Part shown: positions 22,862-34,549 of the stretch, piece by piece
Layout: every line of letters starts with the position of its first letter
Numbering within the stretch: the stretch's first letter is position 1
Assembly (NCBI GenBank): GCA_951802425.1
Contig: OX637797.1
Span: 1,798,001 to 1,862,000, forward strand
DNA length: 64,000 nt
From: Clavaria fumosa
Lineage: Eukaryota; Basidiomycota; Agaricomycetes; Agaricales; Clavariaceae
Direction: 5' to 3'
The notes under the pieces: model-generated
The model's database searches: none
Told to the model about the DNA's origin: nothing
Seen by the model: only the letters and a program-made list of their open reading frames with translations
Made by a program: the position numbers and the translations under genes

Positions 22862-24298
22862 ATGGAGAAGTATTCAGCTTTCAGAGTGAGTTTCGTGTAA
22901 ATTTCATAGCCGAATCTCATTATTTTGTGATCAGGACCCTGGAACTGGTATACAGGTCCGTATTTTTTGACAATTACATTCGCCACGTTCGCAACTCTCG
23001 GTTTTTCTCCAGCCGTTCTTGACTCCCATACCTCCGGCGGCATCGAGAGATTTGTTACAGCGGCTGTTTCTCCCAGTGCTCTTTGCGATTGGATTTCTTC
23101 GAACTGCACTCGCTATCCTTTTGGGGATTCTCTATCTCATCTTGGTTCCGGGTGTCTGTGTGGTTCTTGTGTGTCATCCAGCTCTCCGGCCATTTTGTTC
23201 CTTGCAGCTCATGAATTTCAGACCCCAATCCCCATCCTCCATAGACTCTTAACCCGGATCCTGACTGCCGTTATTGCCCGCTTTGTATTGTTGCTTGCAG
23301 GTTATACATGGATACCGGTGGTGTCAGCAGTGTCCAAGCGGCAAGGGTAGGCTTATATTAGCCTCCTTATCTCAAGGACTCACGTGGCATCAGTCGCGCC
23401 AAAAAACCCTCGCCAAAGTGGAACCCGGGACCTGGTGACCTCATTGTTTCTAATTGGGTGTCTTGGATTGAGATTCTGTGGCTAGCATTTCGGTAATGAT
23501 ACAATCAGTCTGATTCGGAGCTTTTTTCGTTGACCTTCATTGCTCCGCAAGACATGATCCAATCTTTGTGTTCCCTGTCTGCGAGCCTACGGCTGCGTCT
23601 TTGCCTTCCGTCGCTTCAAGCTCTCCCGGTCGCCGCACTGGCACTGGCTCCGCTGCGCTGTCACTGCCTCACAGGCAACCGAGCGCTTCCAGGCGAATTA
23701 TTGGCTTCCGTCGTGTCTCATTGATCTCGGCATTGCGTCTCACCGGCCACACACCATCTTACTCTTGGAACTCTTCGTCTCGGCCCGCTACTCTTGAAGC
23801 ATTGTGCCGCACGGCTGCCAGACCGGTTGTGCTCTTCCCTGAGTGTACTACGAGCAACGGTCGTGGTTTATTGCGCTTTGCTGACATGTCTGGTGACAAC
23901 GCCGTACCTGTGGCCTTAAAGGTGTTCTTTATGTGTGTCAGGTCAGGAGTTCATTGATGTGCACAACGCTCTATGGAGCCTTAAAGCATTCGATTAGGTA
24001 CGACCCTCCAGAGGTGTTCAAGTCCTCGCCAACACATCCTATTCCGTCCCTCTCCTTCAACCCGCTCCCCCATTTCTTTCAATTGACCACCAATCTCGCC
24101 AACCCACGACTGTCCATCCGTTTACTGCCTCCTGATGAATCGCTAGCCACGCGAGGCGAATCTCTAGACCGACTTACGGTAAAAGAGATGCAGGCGACGT
24201 TTGTAGCTGTGATTGAGTCGATTGGAAACATCCCCAGATTGGCGATGGGGTGGGAGGACAAAGCGGCCTTCCTCGATTTGTACAAGGACAAGCGATGA
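22862..24298 (+). CDS. LOA1: Loa1/Vps66-like lysophosphatidic acid acyltransferase
   Basis: PlsC-type membrane acyltransferase of lipid metabolism. It starts MEKYSAFR, then across introns DPGTGIQ and PFLTPIPPAASRDLLQRLFL. Two hydrophobic segments follow (FAIGFLRTALAILLGILYLI and IARFVLLLAGYTWIPVV). The acyltransferase core starts at GDLIVSNWVSWIEILWLAFR and continues with GFRRVSLISALRLTG, RPVVLFPECTTSNGRGLL (motif III-like, with the EG/ECTTSN glycerol-phosphate site) and NPLPHFFQLTTN. The C-terminus is MGWEDKAAFLDLYKDKR. The usual HX4D catalytic pair is not obvious: the aligned stretch reads NWVSWIE. This may be normal for the fungal Loa1 branch. It sits between Ufe1 and a secreted protein, all on the plus strand. 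Confidence 0.82.
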
Positions 24299-24525
24299 AC
24301 CTGGAAAGATCACGTGGGCCGCTTTCAGGTGTGGGTTGCTGTGGCTGTGTCCTTCGACGTGTTATTTGTGTCTGTGTTTACCTTTATTTACTTGGCTCGA
24401 ACGTAGATGGTTTGAACTTTGCACCTTTTCTCAGTTCTCGACGACGACGCCAACCATCTCAGCAATACTCTGCGATAGAAAACCCCATCTCGCCGCTATT
24501 GTAGATTATTCCTGAGGATAACATC

Positions 24526-25537
24526 ATGGTTGCGCACCGCCTGTCATCCATATTTATCGTCCTTCTGGGTGCCGCCACTCTTTTGACCCTCACGAGCGCA
24601 ACCAAGGAAAGCGAAGACGCCGCATCGCGTAAGATGTATGCAAGGGCACACTCTCTTGGCGATACCTACACATTTGACCCTCGAGATGGCTGGGAAACCG
24701 CTAACACCACGGACCTTACCCATCAGTACCGGAACACACATCACAAGCGAGCTTCACATGGAGCACTCTGGCAAAGCATTTCGCGGAGATCCAAACACAA
24801 ATCAAAATCTCACAATCAACACGATCCCTCCAAGCAACGCCTGCATTCCTCACAACACCAGCCCGCCCGGCAGCAGGGCGAACATGGTGCCTTGGACGCC
24901 GCAGGTAAGATTGTCCAGGGTATCTGGGATGGCCTGAAGGGCGTCGGAAAGAAACAGGATGGGATAATCACTTGGTATATTTTCACAACCCAACGCCTAT
25001 GAGGCAGCGTTCTTTGCCATACTTACGTTCGATGCCCGCAGGTATACAGGCCATGACCTCCTGAACCCTAGCTGCTGGGCGGATTCTCGCTGGGCACCCA
25101 CCGTCTGTGCTTTTTAACAGTCATACAGATTCACAACTGATGCATATTCAGGACGCTTCTTTTGTTTGTGCCCTTACTTTGGAAGGGTGGGTAGGGCGGC
25201 CGAATTGTTTCTCGTTCTTGGAAAGTAAGCACCGGTGACTCGAGTCGTGTCTACAATCTTACCTTTCCGACTTCAATTGCAGTCTGCAATGTCGACAACA
25301 AGAAGTGCGTTTTCGTTCGAGTGGTCGATACTTGCGCCGGATGCAAGCCGGGTTCGAAGCATATGGATTTGACACTCGCGGCATTCAAAGCGTTGGCGAG
25401 CCCGGATAAAGGAATGATGACTGTCAAATGGAGGCTGGCCCACCCCCCCGAGAAATGGTATGGATTGGCATAGAGAGAATGACGGTCATTAACTTTCCTT
25501 TACTTGCAGGAACACAGACATGTGGGGCCCCAAGTAG
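24526..25537 (+). CDS. Secreted double-psi beta-barrel (RlpA/expansin-like) protein
   Basis: Begins with a clear signal peptide (MVAHRLSSIFIVLLGAATLL then TLTSA). A His/Ser/Lys-rich spacer of about 110 residues follows, then a C-terminal domain. That domain has GIITWYTGHDLLNPSCW, a middle exon with DASFVCALTLEGWVGRPNC, then CNVDNKKCVFVRVVDTCAGC and SKHMDLTLAAFKALASPDKG, ending DMWGPK. GxxTWY, the paired cysteines and the VxDTCxxC / DLT-x-AF pattern are those of the RlpA-like double-psi barrel shared by expansins, barwin and plant EG45 proteins. In fungi such proteins act at cell walls, usually without hydrolysis. Four or so exons were inferred. It is a basidiomycete-type protein, and its substrate is unknown. 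Confidence 0.82.
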
Positions 25538-25661
25538 GTCTGAGTGCCAATGTTTGTTGCGGACTTTCTTTCCCTCTAAATTGAGATGTATCTATATCCC
25601 TCATAGATTTGTAGCACTAGTGTATCTTCATTTCCGATCAATTTGACTAGAACACGAATTA

Positions 25662-28600
25662 TCAGGTTACCACCTGGACTCGTTTCCGTTTCATTCCCTC
25701 CGCAATCCTAGCTCGAACCCGCTCTTCATCCCATTCTTCCTCCTCGAAGAATTGTGCAGTTCGCTCTGCCTCATGGCGCCTGCGGAGATGGTGCAGAGCG
25801 GCTAAGTTATAACCAATGGTGTCTTTCTGCATTTGTAGGGATGCCCGCAGGTGTTTCCGCAGAGGAATCAGCGCGACTCGCATAACGCGGTTCGCTACCA
25901 TCTGGTGGTGATGTGTCTTAAGCAAGAAAAATATAATGCGAGAGACCAAGACGATGTTCCATCCCTGCAAAATTTCAAGTTCAACCGCGCGCCTTGACAA
26001 GATATAAAATGAACAGACTAGTTGCGCCCATATGTTGAGATAACCCATGAGAGAAATGACCTTGTCGAATGGTAGTACGAGCAACGCATCATGCAAAGCA
26101 GTGCTCTGCACGCCCTCGATGACCTTGAGGACGTATTCTTCCGGTTTACACTCGTACGCTGCTAAGAGAGGGTTTTGCGGAGGGGGTCGCAATGCCGCAG
26201 CGTCCGCCGCAGGAAGCAAGGACTTCTGGGTTTCGTACTCTTTCATCGCAGCGAGCTCCGCATCTGCGAGATCGAGCGCCTCCACGATTCTTTCACCTGC
26301 CATCAGCGTCTCTGTCGTCTGCTTCGTCACCGCAGCAGCCTCAGCTGGGTTCGCTGGATCGACGCCGCCCCGACCGGCGGGTCCATCGTCCGTTCGATTG
26401 AAGGCGTCGGCGACGCCACTCTCGTAGAGATTTTCGAGTTCGCGCTCACGCTCCTCCTCAAGGAATAGCTGTCAGAAAGAGGCGCGTGAGGGTCTAGTAT
26501 CTGAGCGAGCCACAGGAGAAATTGTTGTTCTAACCGGCTCATCCAGTTTCTCCCAGACCCGGATGGATTTGTCGTGTGATCCAGTGACGACAAAGTTCCC
26601 TTGGTGGCTCACCGCAAGGGCCCAGATTTCGCCATGGTGCCCATCTAACCGCTGGATGTTCTCAAACTGTCGTGGAAAAAAGAGAGGCTTGTTAGACCGA
26701 CAGGCTAGGCAGTTCCGGTGAACTCGAGTCTACCTTGTCCGCATCCCAATACTTCACCATCCTGTCCTTGCTGACCGTCCAAAAATGATGCGATTCGGGC
26801 TCAAACGCAATTTGCATTACGCTGTCTTCATGAGCGAATATGGACTTGTGGCAGTCTCCGAAGTCGAGGCCCCATATTTTGACGTTTTTGTCCGCGGAGC
26901 ACGTAACAATGAGTTTCGAGTCGAATGAAATATCCATTGACAGTACAGGAAGCTGGGGGGAGGGGGCGATGCAGACACAGGAAGAGACAGAAATAGCCAA
27001 ACTTACCTTATGCCCGTATAGCGCCAGGAAAAATTTCAGGGAATCCTGATAGAACAATTTGACGGTTGAGTCAAGCAAGGCGACCGCCAAAAGTTTTCCG
27101 TTTGGGCTGTATTTGGCCGCAAGGATGTCATCAGTCATACGTAAAGTGCGCGTATGAACGAGCGAGAGTTGGCTGGCTCCGAGTGGCGGCTGCATAAAAT
27201 TCGTATGAGGCATTTGGCGAACGGAGGAAGAAAATGGAATGACATTGTCACCGTGAACAGTCTTCCGTTCGAACTCCCAAAATTTGATGTCCTTGTCCGC
27301 GCTGCCACTAACTAATGACTGCTGATCGGCGCGTACGTGCAAGGACCAGATCGTGCCTGAATGCGCTTGCATTGTTTCCACAAGTGAAGAAGAAGCCACA
27401 TCGTAAAGGAGAATCTCTCCTGCTTTGGTCCCAACTGCAATCTGCTTTGAAGTTAGCTCAGCATCTAAGTGAAGGAATGGGTCAGACAGACGTGGCGGTC
27501 GCCTGGAAGGAACGTGCTGCAAATGGCATGCCCGCATTCCATCGTGCGGATGCATGTGCCGGTTTTCATATTCCATAATTTGAGGGAACCTTTCGCAGGT
27601 TCAGAATCGTGCCATACTTTTGAAATGAGAAAATCAACCCTTCGATGCGGATGCCAACAGCATGTCATCCTGGCTGAGGCTCAGCGCCCGGATCTCCGTT
27701 CGGTGACCAGGTAAGTCGACGGAAAAGACGCGATTAGCCTCTGGAGGCTCGCCGGTACGTTTGGAAGGTTTCGGAATACTATATGTTTCCAGTGCATTGG
27801 TGGACAATGCCATTAACAACTTTATCGCAGTTAGTGAACACTCAGCCCACACTTGCTTGTACACACCTGCGTATCGCCCTTTGACCCAGGTTGATCACGT
27901 CCGAAATCAAATGATCTGATTTTCCCGCTGGCCCGCACCACAAGATACGAGTTGAAAAGATCAATCAGCTGAATTTGCTCGGTTTCGCTATTTTCTGCAT
28001 CCTCAGGGACTTTCTCGTTTTTCTCCTTCCCTTTCTCTTTCGCACGTTTCTTTCTTCTTGCTCGTTTCTTTTGGATTTCTTCCTCCGTTCGGATTCTAAA
28101 TATCTCAACAGAACGTTCATGCGATTGAACGGCGACGTAGGGTTCGGATGAATGGAACAAGATTTGCGACACTCGTTGGCGAGATGAGAGGGGTAGTAGG
28201 GTGACAGGATGAATCACTTTAATGACCTGGAGAATATAAAACATCCATTATCCTCGGTGGATAAAAATGAGTGCGTACTTCACCGTTTTCCGACTCCACG
28301 AGGCCCTGGCCCAAAGCCACTGGATCAATCTTCCAAACCATCATTTCTCCGTCACCACTACCAGTAAAGATTATGTTCCGCTCCTCATCAACATCCATGC
28401 ACCAAATTTCAGCATGATGGGCAACGAGAGTCTGGATGCAGTGCTGGGTTGTGATATCCCATAGCTTCATGAAGGTGTCTTTTGAGGTGGTGAGCAGGTG
28501 AAGGCTGGATGAATTTTCCGGGGAATTGGGACCAGAGTTGGAGATGAATCGAATAGCGGTAATTTGGTCACGATGACCCCGAAGGCTTATGAAGCAGTTG

Positions 28601-29145
28601 AACAAGATGTGATTGTGAATGAGGATTGCGACTCTCACCGAAATAACCCTGATTCACCGAGGACATCCCAGACGATGAGATCAGTGTCTTGTGAGCCTGA
28701 AGCTAGCCTCGTCCCTCGCTCATCGAACGCAAGAGCAGTGACAGCTTTTTTATGGCCGTTAAAGGTCGTTACTACGGAGGAAGACGAGACGTTCCATATT
28801 CGTATCGATCCATCTGCGTAGCCCACCGCAAAGAGGTCCTTCTGAGGCGAACGGAGAATACAGGTGACTTCTGCTCGGTGCCCAGATTCATGCCAAAGAG
28901 CAAGCTTCAAAATATTCAGACTAGGTTGAGAATGGTAATCATACAGACAAACCATTTGACCTTTCTTGACGTCCCACACCAATACGTCTTCCAATGCTGG
29001 AACATAAGCACACTTGCCATCATACACGGAATTTGACGAGTGACTGCATATGAGTCCAAACGCCTGTACACGGCATAAGATAATGACTATCGGGCAATGC
29101 AAGCCTCACCTGAGTTGGCCCGTGCCGCTGGTAGCTACGCACCAT
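25662..29145 (-). CDS. UTP12: Utp12/Dip2 (WDR3) small-subunit processome WD40 protein
   Basis: Nucleolar U3 snoRNP component needed for 18S rRNA maturation. It starts MVRSYQRHGPTQ and joins across an intron to AFGLICSHSSNSVYDG. Many WD repeats follow, each with GH and WD dipeptides, for example SGSQDTDLIVWDVLGE, TSKDTFMKLWD, ASASKG, SGSADKDIKFWEFERK, VTCSADKNVKIWGLDFGDCH and TVSKDRMVKYWDADK. The C-terminal Utp12 domain reads YVLKVIEGVQSTALHDALLV, LVSRIIFFLLKTHHHQMVAN and LIPLRKHLRASLQMQKDTIG. A Lys/Glu-rich linker separates the two propellers (about 27990-28090). Length of roughly 900 residues fits the family. It shares an 87-base divergent promoter with NSP1. Confidence 0.95.
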
Positions 29146-29232
29146 AGTGGCTTCACTAAAAAAACGCGTCGCGTCAAAGTTCAGCCACCGCCGTGGTTGG
29201 CTGCTTACCTTTCCTACACTGACCTGCCCACC
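29146..29232. promoter_or_regulatory. 87-base bidirectional promoter, UTP12 / NSP1
   Basis: Only 87 bases separate the two divergent ATGs, so 5' leaders must be very short or overlap. No TATA box was seen. Confidence 0.6.
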
Positions 29233-31747
29233 ATGTCCTCGTTCTTCTCAAACACACCCTCGCAAGCCGGATCCAATCAACAGACCAATATCTTTGGTAA
29301 CCCTGGGGCCACCGGTGCAAATCCACCAGCAAGTGAGGTACCGCCCAACACCGTGGACTCAACTCTGACCATGTCTTGTCTTGCAGGCAGCATATTCGGA
29401 AATACGGGAGGAGCAAATACAAATGCAGCTGCTTCGACAAGTGGGGCAGGAGGCGGAGCTGCTGGACCTCAGCAAAGTACTTGTTCTCGCCGCAAGTAGC
29501 TATGATGATGTTAAACTACGTTCTTACCGCAGGCTCAATTTTTGGCACTCCAAACGCCCAGACAGGGCAACAAGCAACTTCAATTTTTGGTACACCAAGC
29601 AACCAGCCCACACCTTCGCCTTTTAGTACCCCGAGTGCCCAATTTGGGCAACCTGCAACCTCGGTTTTTGGTGCTTCAAGCTCCCAAACTGGGCAGCCCA
29701 CGTCTTCAATTTTCGGTACTCCAAGTGCTCCTTCAGGGCAACCTACAACCTCAATTTTTGGCACTGCAAACACCCAATCCGGGCAACCTGTAACGTCGGT
29801 TTTTGGTGCTTCAAGCACCCAGACTGGGCAACCCACGTCTTCAATCTTCGGTACCCCAAACGCTCCTTCAGGACAACCTGCAACCTCGATTTTTGGTACT
29901 GGAAACACCCAATCCGGACAACCTGCAACTTCGATCTTTAGTACTCCAGGCGCTCAGTCGGGGCAACCTGTAGTGTCGTCGATTTTTGGTGCAGCAAACG
30001 CCCAGCCTGCCCCATTTTCCGGTGGCAGCAACGCCACGACAACTCCCGCCCCTAATCCCCTGTTCGGGGGCAAGACTCCTGCTAATCTTTTTGGGACGAC
30101 AACTCCGGCGACGAGCAATACCATATCTACGCCATTCACCCTCCCCAAACCAGGAGATCAAACTCCCGCGGCCACGAAAGCAGCCTCTGCCTCGACACCA
30201 GCTGCGGGAGCGGCAACGGGAGGCTTATTTGGTTCAAGCACACCCTCTTCTACTCCGGCTCTGGGAGGCAATATTTTCTCCGGCGGAGGTTTGTTCGGCA
30301 AAAAACCTGACGCTTCAGCTCCTGCGGCTGGAACTACCTCCACCCCAGCCCCCGCCCCTCCAAGCACCGCGGGCACCGCTACAACTACCCCTTCTGGTCA
30401 GTATTCAGGCATTCTTCAGTCGCCCCATAAATGCTCATGCCATCCCTGAAGCTGGCCTTGGGGGTTTGTTTTCAGGTACGAACGCCAGCAAAGACAAACC
30501 AGCAGACAAGCCAGCCGCAGGTATTTGCTTACGTGCGTTTCAAAATTACCCTTGCTTAAATGAGATGGTTACAGCTCCCACTACCTTCAATCTCTTTGAC
30601 GTCAATAAAGGCATTGCTGGAGAGAAAAAGGATGATGCCTCTGGTAAGTGTACCTCAGATACATTCGCCAGTACGCATCAACTACCACGCCGTTCTCTCT
30701 AGGGACATCTACTTCCAAGGAGGGCGAAAAACCAAAAGATTTAGCCAGTACGAATAGTTGTTTGCATCGAATCTTCATCCGCTGAACATGCAGTACAGGT
30801 GCTCCTCCTTTGGGTTCCTCCTTTCTGGGAGCCCCTCCTCAAATTAAATCAGCACCAGCTCCGCCTGGCGCCTCCGCTTTAAGTACAGCAGTCACAACCG
30901 TCCCCACTTTGGGCATGTCTGCTCTCGGCCCGTCCGCCGTGCCTGTAGCAGTTCCGCCGCCATCTATGCTTCGAGGCAAAACCATCGAAGAAATTGTCAA
31001 TAAGTGGTCCATTGACCTCGACAACCAGGTTCGCGAGTTCAATAATTATGCCGTCGAGGTCGCCGTGTGGGACCGCGCGCTCATAGAGAATGGCAACAGC
31101 GTGAGAGAGAATGTCGAGGAACATCTATGAGAAGCTCTGACCGAATTCTGTTTTGCCGTATTCCAGCTGGCCACGTTGTATGGCCATGTCTTGGCTGCTG
31201 AGCGAGAACAAAACGAGATTGACCAAACGATCGAACACATTGAACAACAGCAAAAGGAACTCTCAACCATACTGGATACGTACGAGAAATCAGCAGAAGA
31301 GATCATGGGTCAGCAAGGCGGTGCTCTGAGGGCGCTAGACACTGGACCCGCCGATGCGGAGAGAGACAAGAAGTGCGTCATCACTCACGCCCCTTCGATG
31401 TTTAGACCACTCGTACTGACGTTGGCTACCTTCTCAGCTTCATGCTCGCGACTGAACTCCACACTCATCTAGACGATCTGTCCACTTCGTTGACGCAAAT
31501 GATCGAGGCGGTTAACGAGCTCTCCCTACCGTCATCGTCGGATGTATCGTCGCCGGGAGATGACCCAATGGTGCAAATCTCGCAGGTCCTAAGCAACCAT
31601 CTGGAGAGCCTACAATGGATCGACGGTGCTGTGCGAGAACTTGAGTCGAAAGTGAACGACGTAGAAAAGCGGATTAAAGACTCGGGTGCCGCTAATTCAG
31701 CTCAGGCAGGCGTCGCATCCAAGGCAAGAAGTTTCGGTGCTCGATAG
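29233..31747 (+). CDS. NSP1: Nucleoporin Nsp1 / Nup62
   Basis: Central-channel FG nucleoporin. It starts MSSFFSNTPSQAGSNQQTNI. The N-terminal half is a phenylalanine-glycine repeat region with SIFGTP / SVFGAS units every 15 residues, plus GLFG-like FGG and LFG motifs. The C-terminal half is the Nsp1_C coiled coil: LRGKTIEEIVNKWSIDLDNQ and VREFNNYAVEVAVWDRAL, then LATLYGHVLAAEREQNEIDQ, an LDTYEKSAEEI segment and NHLESLQWIDGAVRELESKV. It anchors in the Nup62-Nup58-Nup54 complex. Several short introns interrupt the FG region (for example near 29338-29385 and 29470-29530). The end is KARSFGAR. Confidence 0.95.
29600..29985 (+). repeat. FG-repeat array with 135-base higher-order unit
   Basis: Units of 45 bases (15 residues, S-I/V-F-G-x-x-x-x-x-x-G-Q-P-x-T) are arranged as a three-unit block of 135 bases. 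One block (around 29650-29790) is repeated almost identically (around 29790-29925), so the array has recently expanded by whole blocks. Confidence 0.8.
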
Positions 31748-31873
31748 ACGTGGTTATTCCCGTACTGTCATGAGATACTACTGACTTCTGGCCCGGACTG
31801 ATGATCATTGTTCGTCTCTGGCTAAAGGGGAATACATAATGTTACATTGCCATACAGAAAGCTATCCGATGGT

Positions 31874-34505
31874 TCATGATGAGGGTGATGCAGTCAAGGG
31901 ACTTCTAGCCCGCATCCGTTCCCCGTGATACCAGAGCCAGATGGGGAAGGGGACCCCGAGCAATATTGACAGACCTGCAAGAAGCGAATTCCCGCCCCCG
32001 ATGCCCAAAGCTACGTATAACTGTTCTCCAAACAGAGGAAAAACGAACCCGAGTAGAGAGCGAAAGACCTATCAGGACATGAGCAACGCGGAAGAGAGGA
32101 ATCAAGAAAGGGTGGCAATGTACTGAGGCCGCTGCGACGGCGCTAGCCGCAAATGTGAAAGCATCTACGAGGTAAAGCAGTATTGGAAGGCTGCGGTTTC
32201 TGTGAACTCGCATCCAGGCCACAACGGCAATGCACGCACAATACCATCATCAATCCGAATCCGAAGATCGCGGTGCCTATCATGGGCATGATCCAATGCA
32301 AGTGGGCCCATGCAGACCAGCCATACCACCTGAAGAGACAAGGCGTCAGGACTTTCGTAAAGCGGATATCCTGCAAGAAGAGTATTGTTCACAAAAAACC
32401 GGCTGGTACAAAGAAAGACCCGAAAATGAGAGCCGGGATTCGGAATTCTGGCTTCCCGACGCCGCCGTTCTGCTGAGACAGCTGGAGACACGATTCATGC
32501 GTCAAGAAACTTGCATGAGAAAGACTAGTGACCTTTTTGTAGATGTAGTCTCCAAGCCTGGCTCCAACTAGAGTGGAACTAAAAAAGCCAATGCCGGTGG
32601 CAATGTAAGCCAGACCACCAACAGCGGCTCCAAAACCATAGATGCTACCATAGACTTCCGGGAAAGTCGCGAACTGAACGATAAGCTAAGTTAGATGGCT
32701 CCAGAAACAACGGACAATTCATGCGAACCAGGAGGTAGTAGCTCCCGTACATAAACGACATGTACAGCGACAGCATGAAACAGATTAAGCTTCTCGTGAG
32801 CAGAATCACGGGACGAGTGAGGTTTAGCCATAAATATTGCAGCCTGCTGATCTGATCTCCGGGGGAATCCGCCTTTTCCAGATCCCCTTGTCGCAGGGCA
32901 GCACGGCGACGGTGTATAACGGGTGCATAGGTCTCACGCAATGTGGGTATCGCTATAAGCGCCACCAGAGCGCAGATGCAAGCGAGGAGAATAAAAATGT
33001 ATTTGAAGCCGACGTTCTGCGAGATGAAACCACCCATGACGGGTCCTATAGCAGGGCCTACGCAGAGGCGTGAGTCTGGGCGTGAAGGATGTGACCGGGG
33101 GAAACGCCTACCAAGCAAAGGACCAATGCTGTAAAGAGCCATCGCCGACGCACGCTCGTGCGGTGCAAACAGGTCGCTGACGGAACCTTGACATCATGAG
33201 CTAATTTGTGACGCATAAAACAGATGTGAGGGACGCTACCTCCACCACATGCGATGGATGCACTACCAGCAAAACCGGAGAGGAAGCGAAACCCGATGAG
33301 GACGTTCGCGGTACGAGAAAAGGCACATCCAAGATTTAGCGCGAGGAAGAACAGATTTCCAGTGTGCAGGACCTATGAAGAGTAACTAAGATACGTCCCG
33401 CGGGAGAGGCAATGTGTCGACCAACCCAGGTGCGCCCATACATCTCTGAAAGCGGGGCAAAGAACAGAGGACCGAAAGCAAACGAGAGGAGAAATATGCA
33501 CAATGTCATCGATGTGAGCGTAGGAGACGATATATTGTAGTGCCGCGCGATGTCCGGTAAAGCAGGCGCCATCGCCGAAGAGCCCAGCGGTGCTATGAAG
33601 GTATATGACGACACCTACTCCGTTCAAAATGTGCAGCTATACATCGCATACCAGTCACGCACCAGAAAAACTGTCCACCATTTTTTGGCAGAGGACCAAT
33701 TGCGAGCATTTATCGGATCACTGTCCCAGTCATCCCGGAGTATTGCAGCGGTGTGTTTCTCGTCGAGAGGGCTTGAAGTTTCATCCTTTTCATCTTCACT
33801 GACCGGACTCTCGAGATCTCCTTGGCTCCCTGATAAAATGGACCGCAAACGTGGAAGCGAGTTCAGGATCAAAGCCGCGGATTCTTTCTGCGTTATGTCA
33901 TCACTGACTTCGGTCTTTACTTCTCCTTGGCTCCCGGATGAACCGCACGGTGAACGGGGAAGCGAGTTCGTGGTCAACACTACAGGTCCTTGCCTCACTG
34001 TGTCATTGCTGCCAGAAGTCTTTACGTCTGCGGGGTCCTCGGATGAACTGGACGGCGGATAGGGAAATGAATTCGTCGCCAGCACCACACATTCTTCTCG
34101 TATCGTGTTGCTGACTACGACAACGGCATTCTCTTCTGGACTCTCGGACAAACTGGACTGTGATTGAAGAAGTGAGTCTATGCCAAGCACCAGAGATCCT
34201 TCGGGAATCGCGTCCTTGCTGGGTGGAATCGTGGTATCCTTTTCTAAACTCCCGGACAAACTGGGCTTTAAACGAGGAGAGTCTGAGGCCAATATATGTT
34301 CGCCATGCGGAGATTCTACATGTTTTCCTTCACCCCCGGACAAACCGGACGGTGAAGGGGGAAGTAAATTCGTGGCTAACACCGTGGATTCTTCCTGCAC
34401 CGTGTCCTTGCCGATTGGGGTGGTGGCATCTTCTCGGCTCTTGGACGAACTGGATAGCAAACAGGGAGGTGGGATTATGGCTGACACTGCAGAGCTTTCC
34501 CGCAT
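31874..34505 (-). CDS. MFS (DHA1-type) drug transporter with repeat-built N-terminus
   Basis: Twelve-helix proton antiporter family that exports drugs and small molecules. The membrane part starts after DDWDSDPINARNWSSAKKWW, the usual fungal DHA1 entry signature. It continues with YTFIAPLGSSAMAPALPDIA, FGPLFFAPLSEMYGR (motif A), VGPAIGPVMGGFIS (antiporter motif C), and SRLQYLWLNLTRPVILLTRS. Later parts are WYGWSAWAHLHWIMPMIGTA, LYLVDAFTFAASAVAAASV and LLGFVFPLFGEQLYVALGIG, with a C-terminus near WYHGERMRARS. About 240 residues of Ser/Pro/acidic sequence precede it, built from seven 35-residue repeats (33783-34505). The start at 34505 follows a TATATA element by about 40 bases; the longer frame to 34670 runs through that element. 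Confidence 0.9.
33783..34505 (-). repeat. Seven-copy 35-residue (105-base) tandem repeat in the MFS N-terminus
   Basis: Protein units of 35 residues follow a pattern like E-E-x-V-V-L-A-T-N-S-L-P-x-x-P-S-x-S-S followed by an acidic or Ser-rich part and D-T-V-R. The last five copies are exactly 35 residues; the first two are 36-37 and 29. The copies are diverged but aligned, with examples EECVVLATNSFPYPPSSSS and QGPVVLTTNSLPRSPCGSSG. Confidence 0.85.
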
Positions 34506-34543
34506 TGTTGGAGATAGGTAGAGGTGCCGCCATGATAGGGTCC

Positions 34544-34549
34544 TATATA
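34544..34549 (-). promoter_or_regulatory. TATA box of the MFS transporter gene
   Basis: TATATA on the minus strand, about 39-44 bases upstream of the ATG at 34505, within CCTATATAACC. Confidence 0.55.

Noticed and set aside
21265..25537. Functional cluster of secretory genes (Ufe1, acyltransferase, secreted protein)
   Set aside because: Same orientation and related compartments, but the functions are general housekeeping and the gene order is probably incidental.
29516..29908. Long minus-strand frame opposite the Nsp1 FG repeats
   Set aside because: It is the antisense of a periodic repeat and owes its openness to the repeat; the plus-strand Nsp1 frame is conserved.
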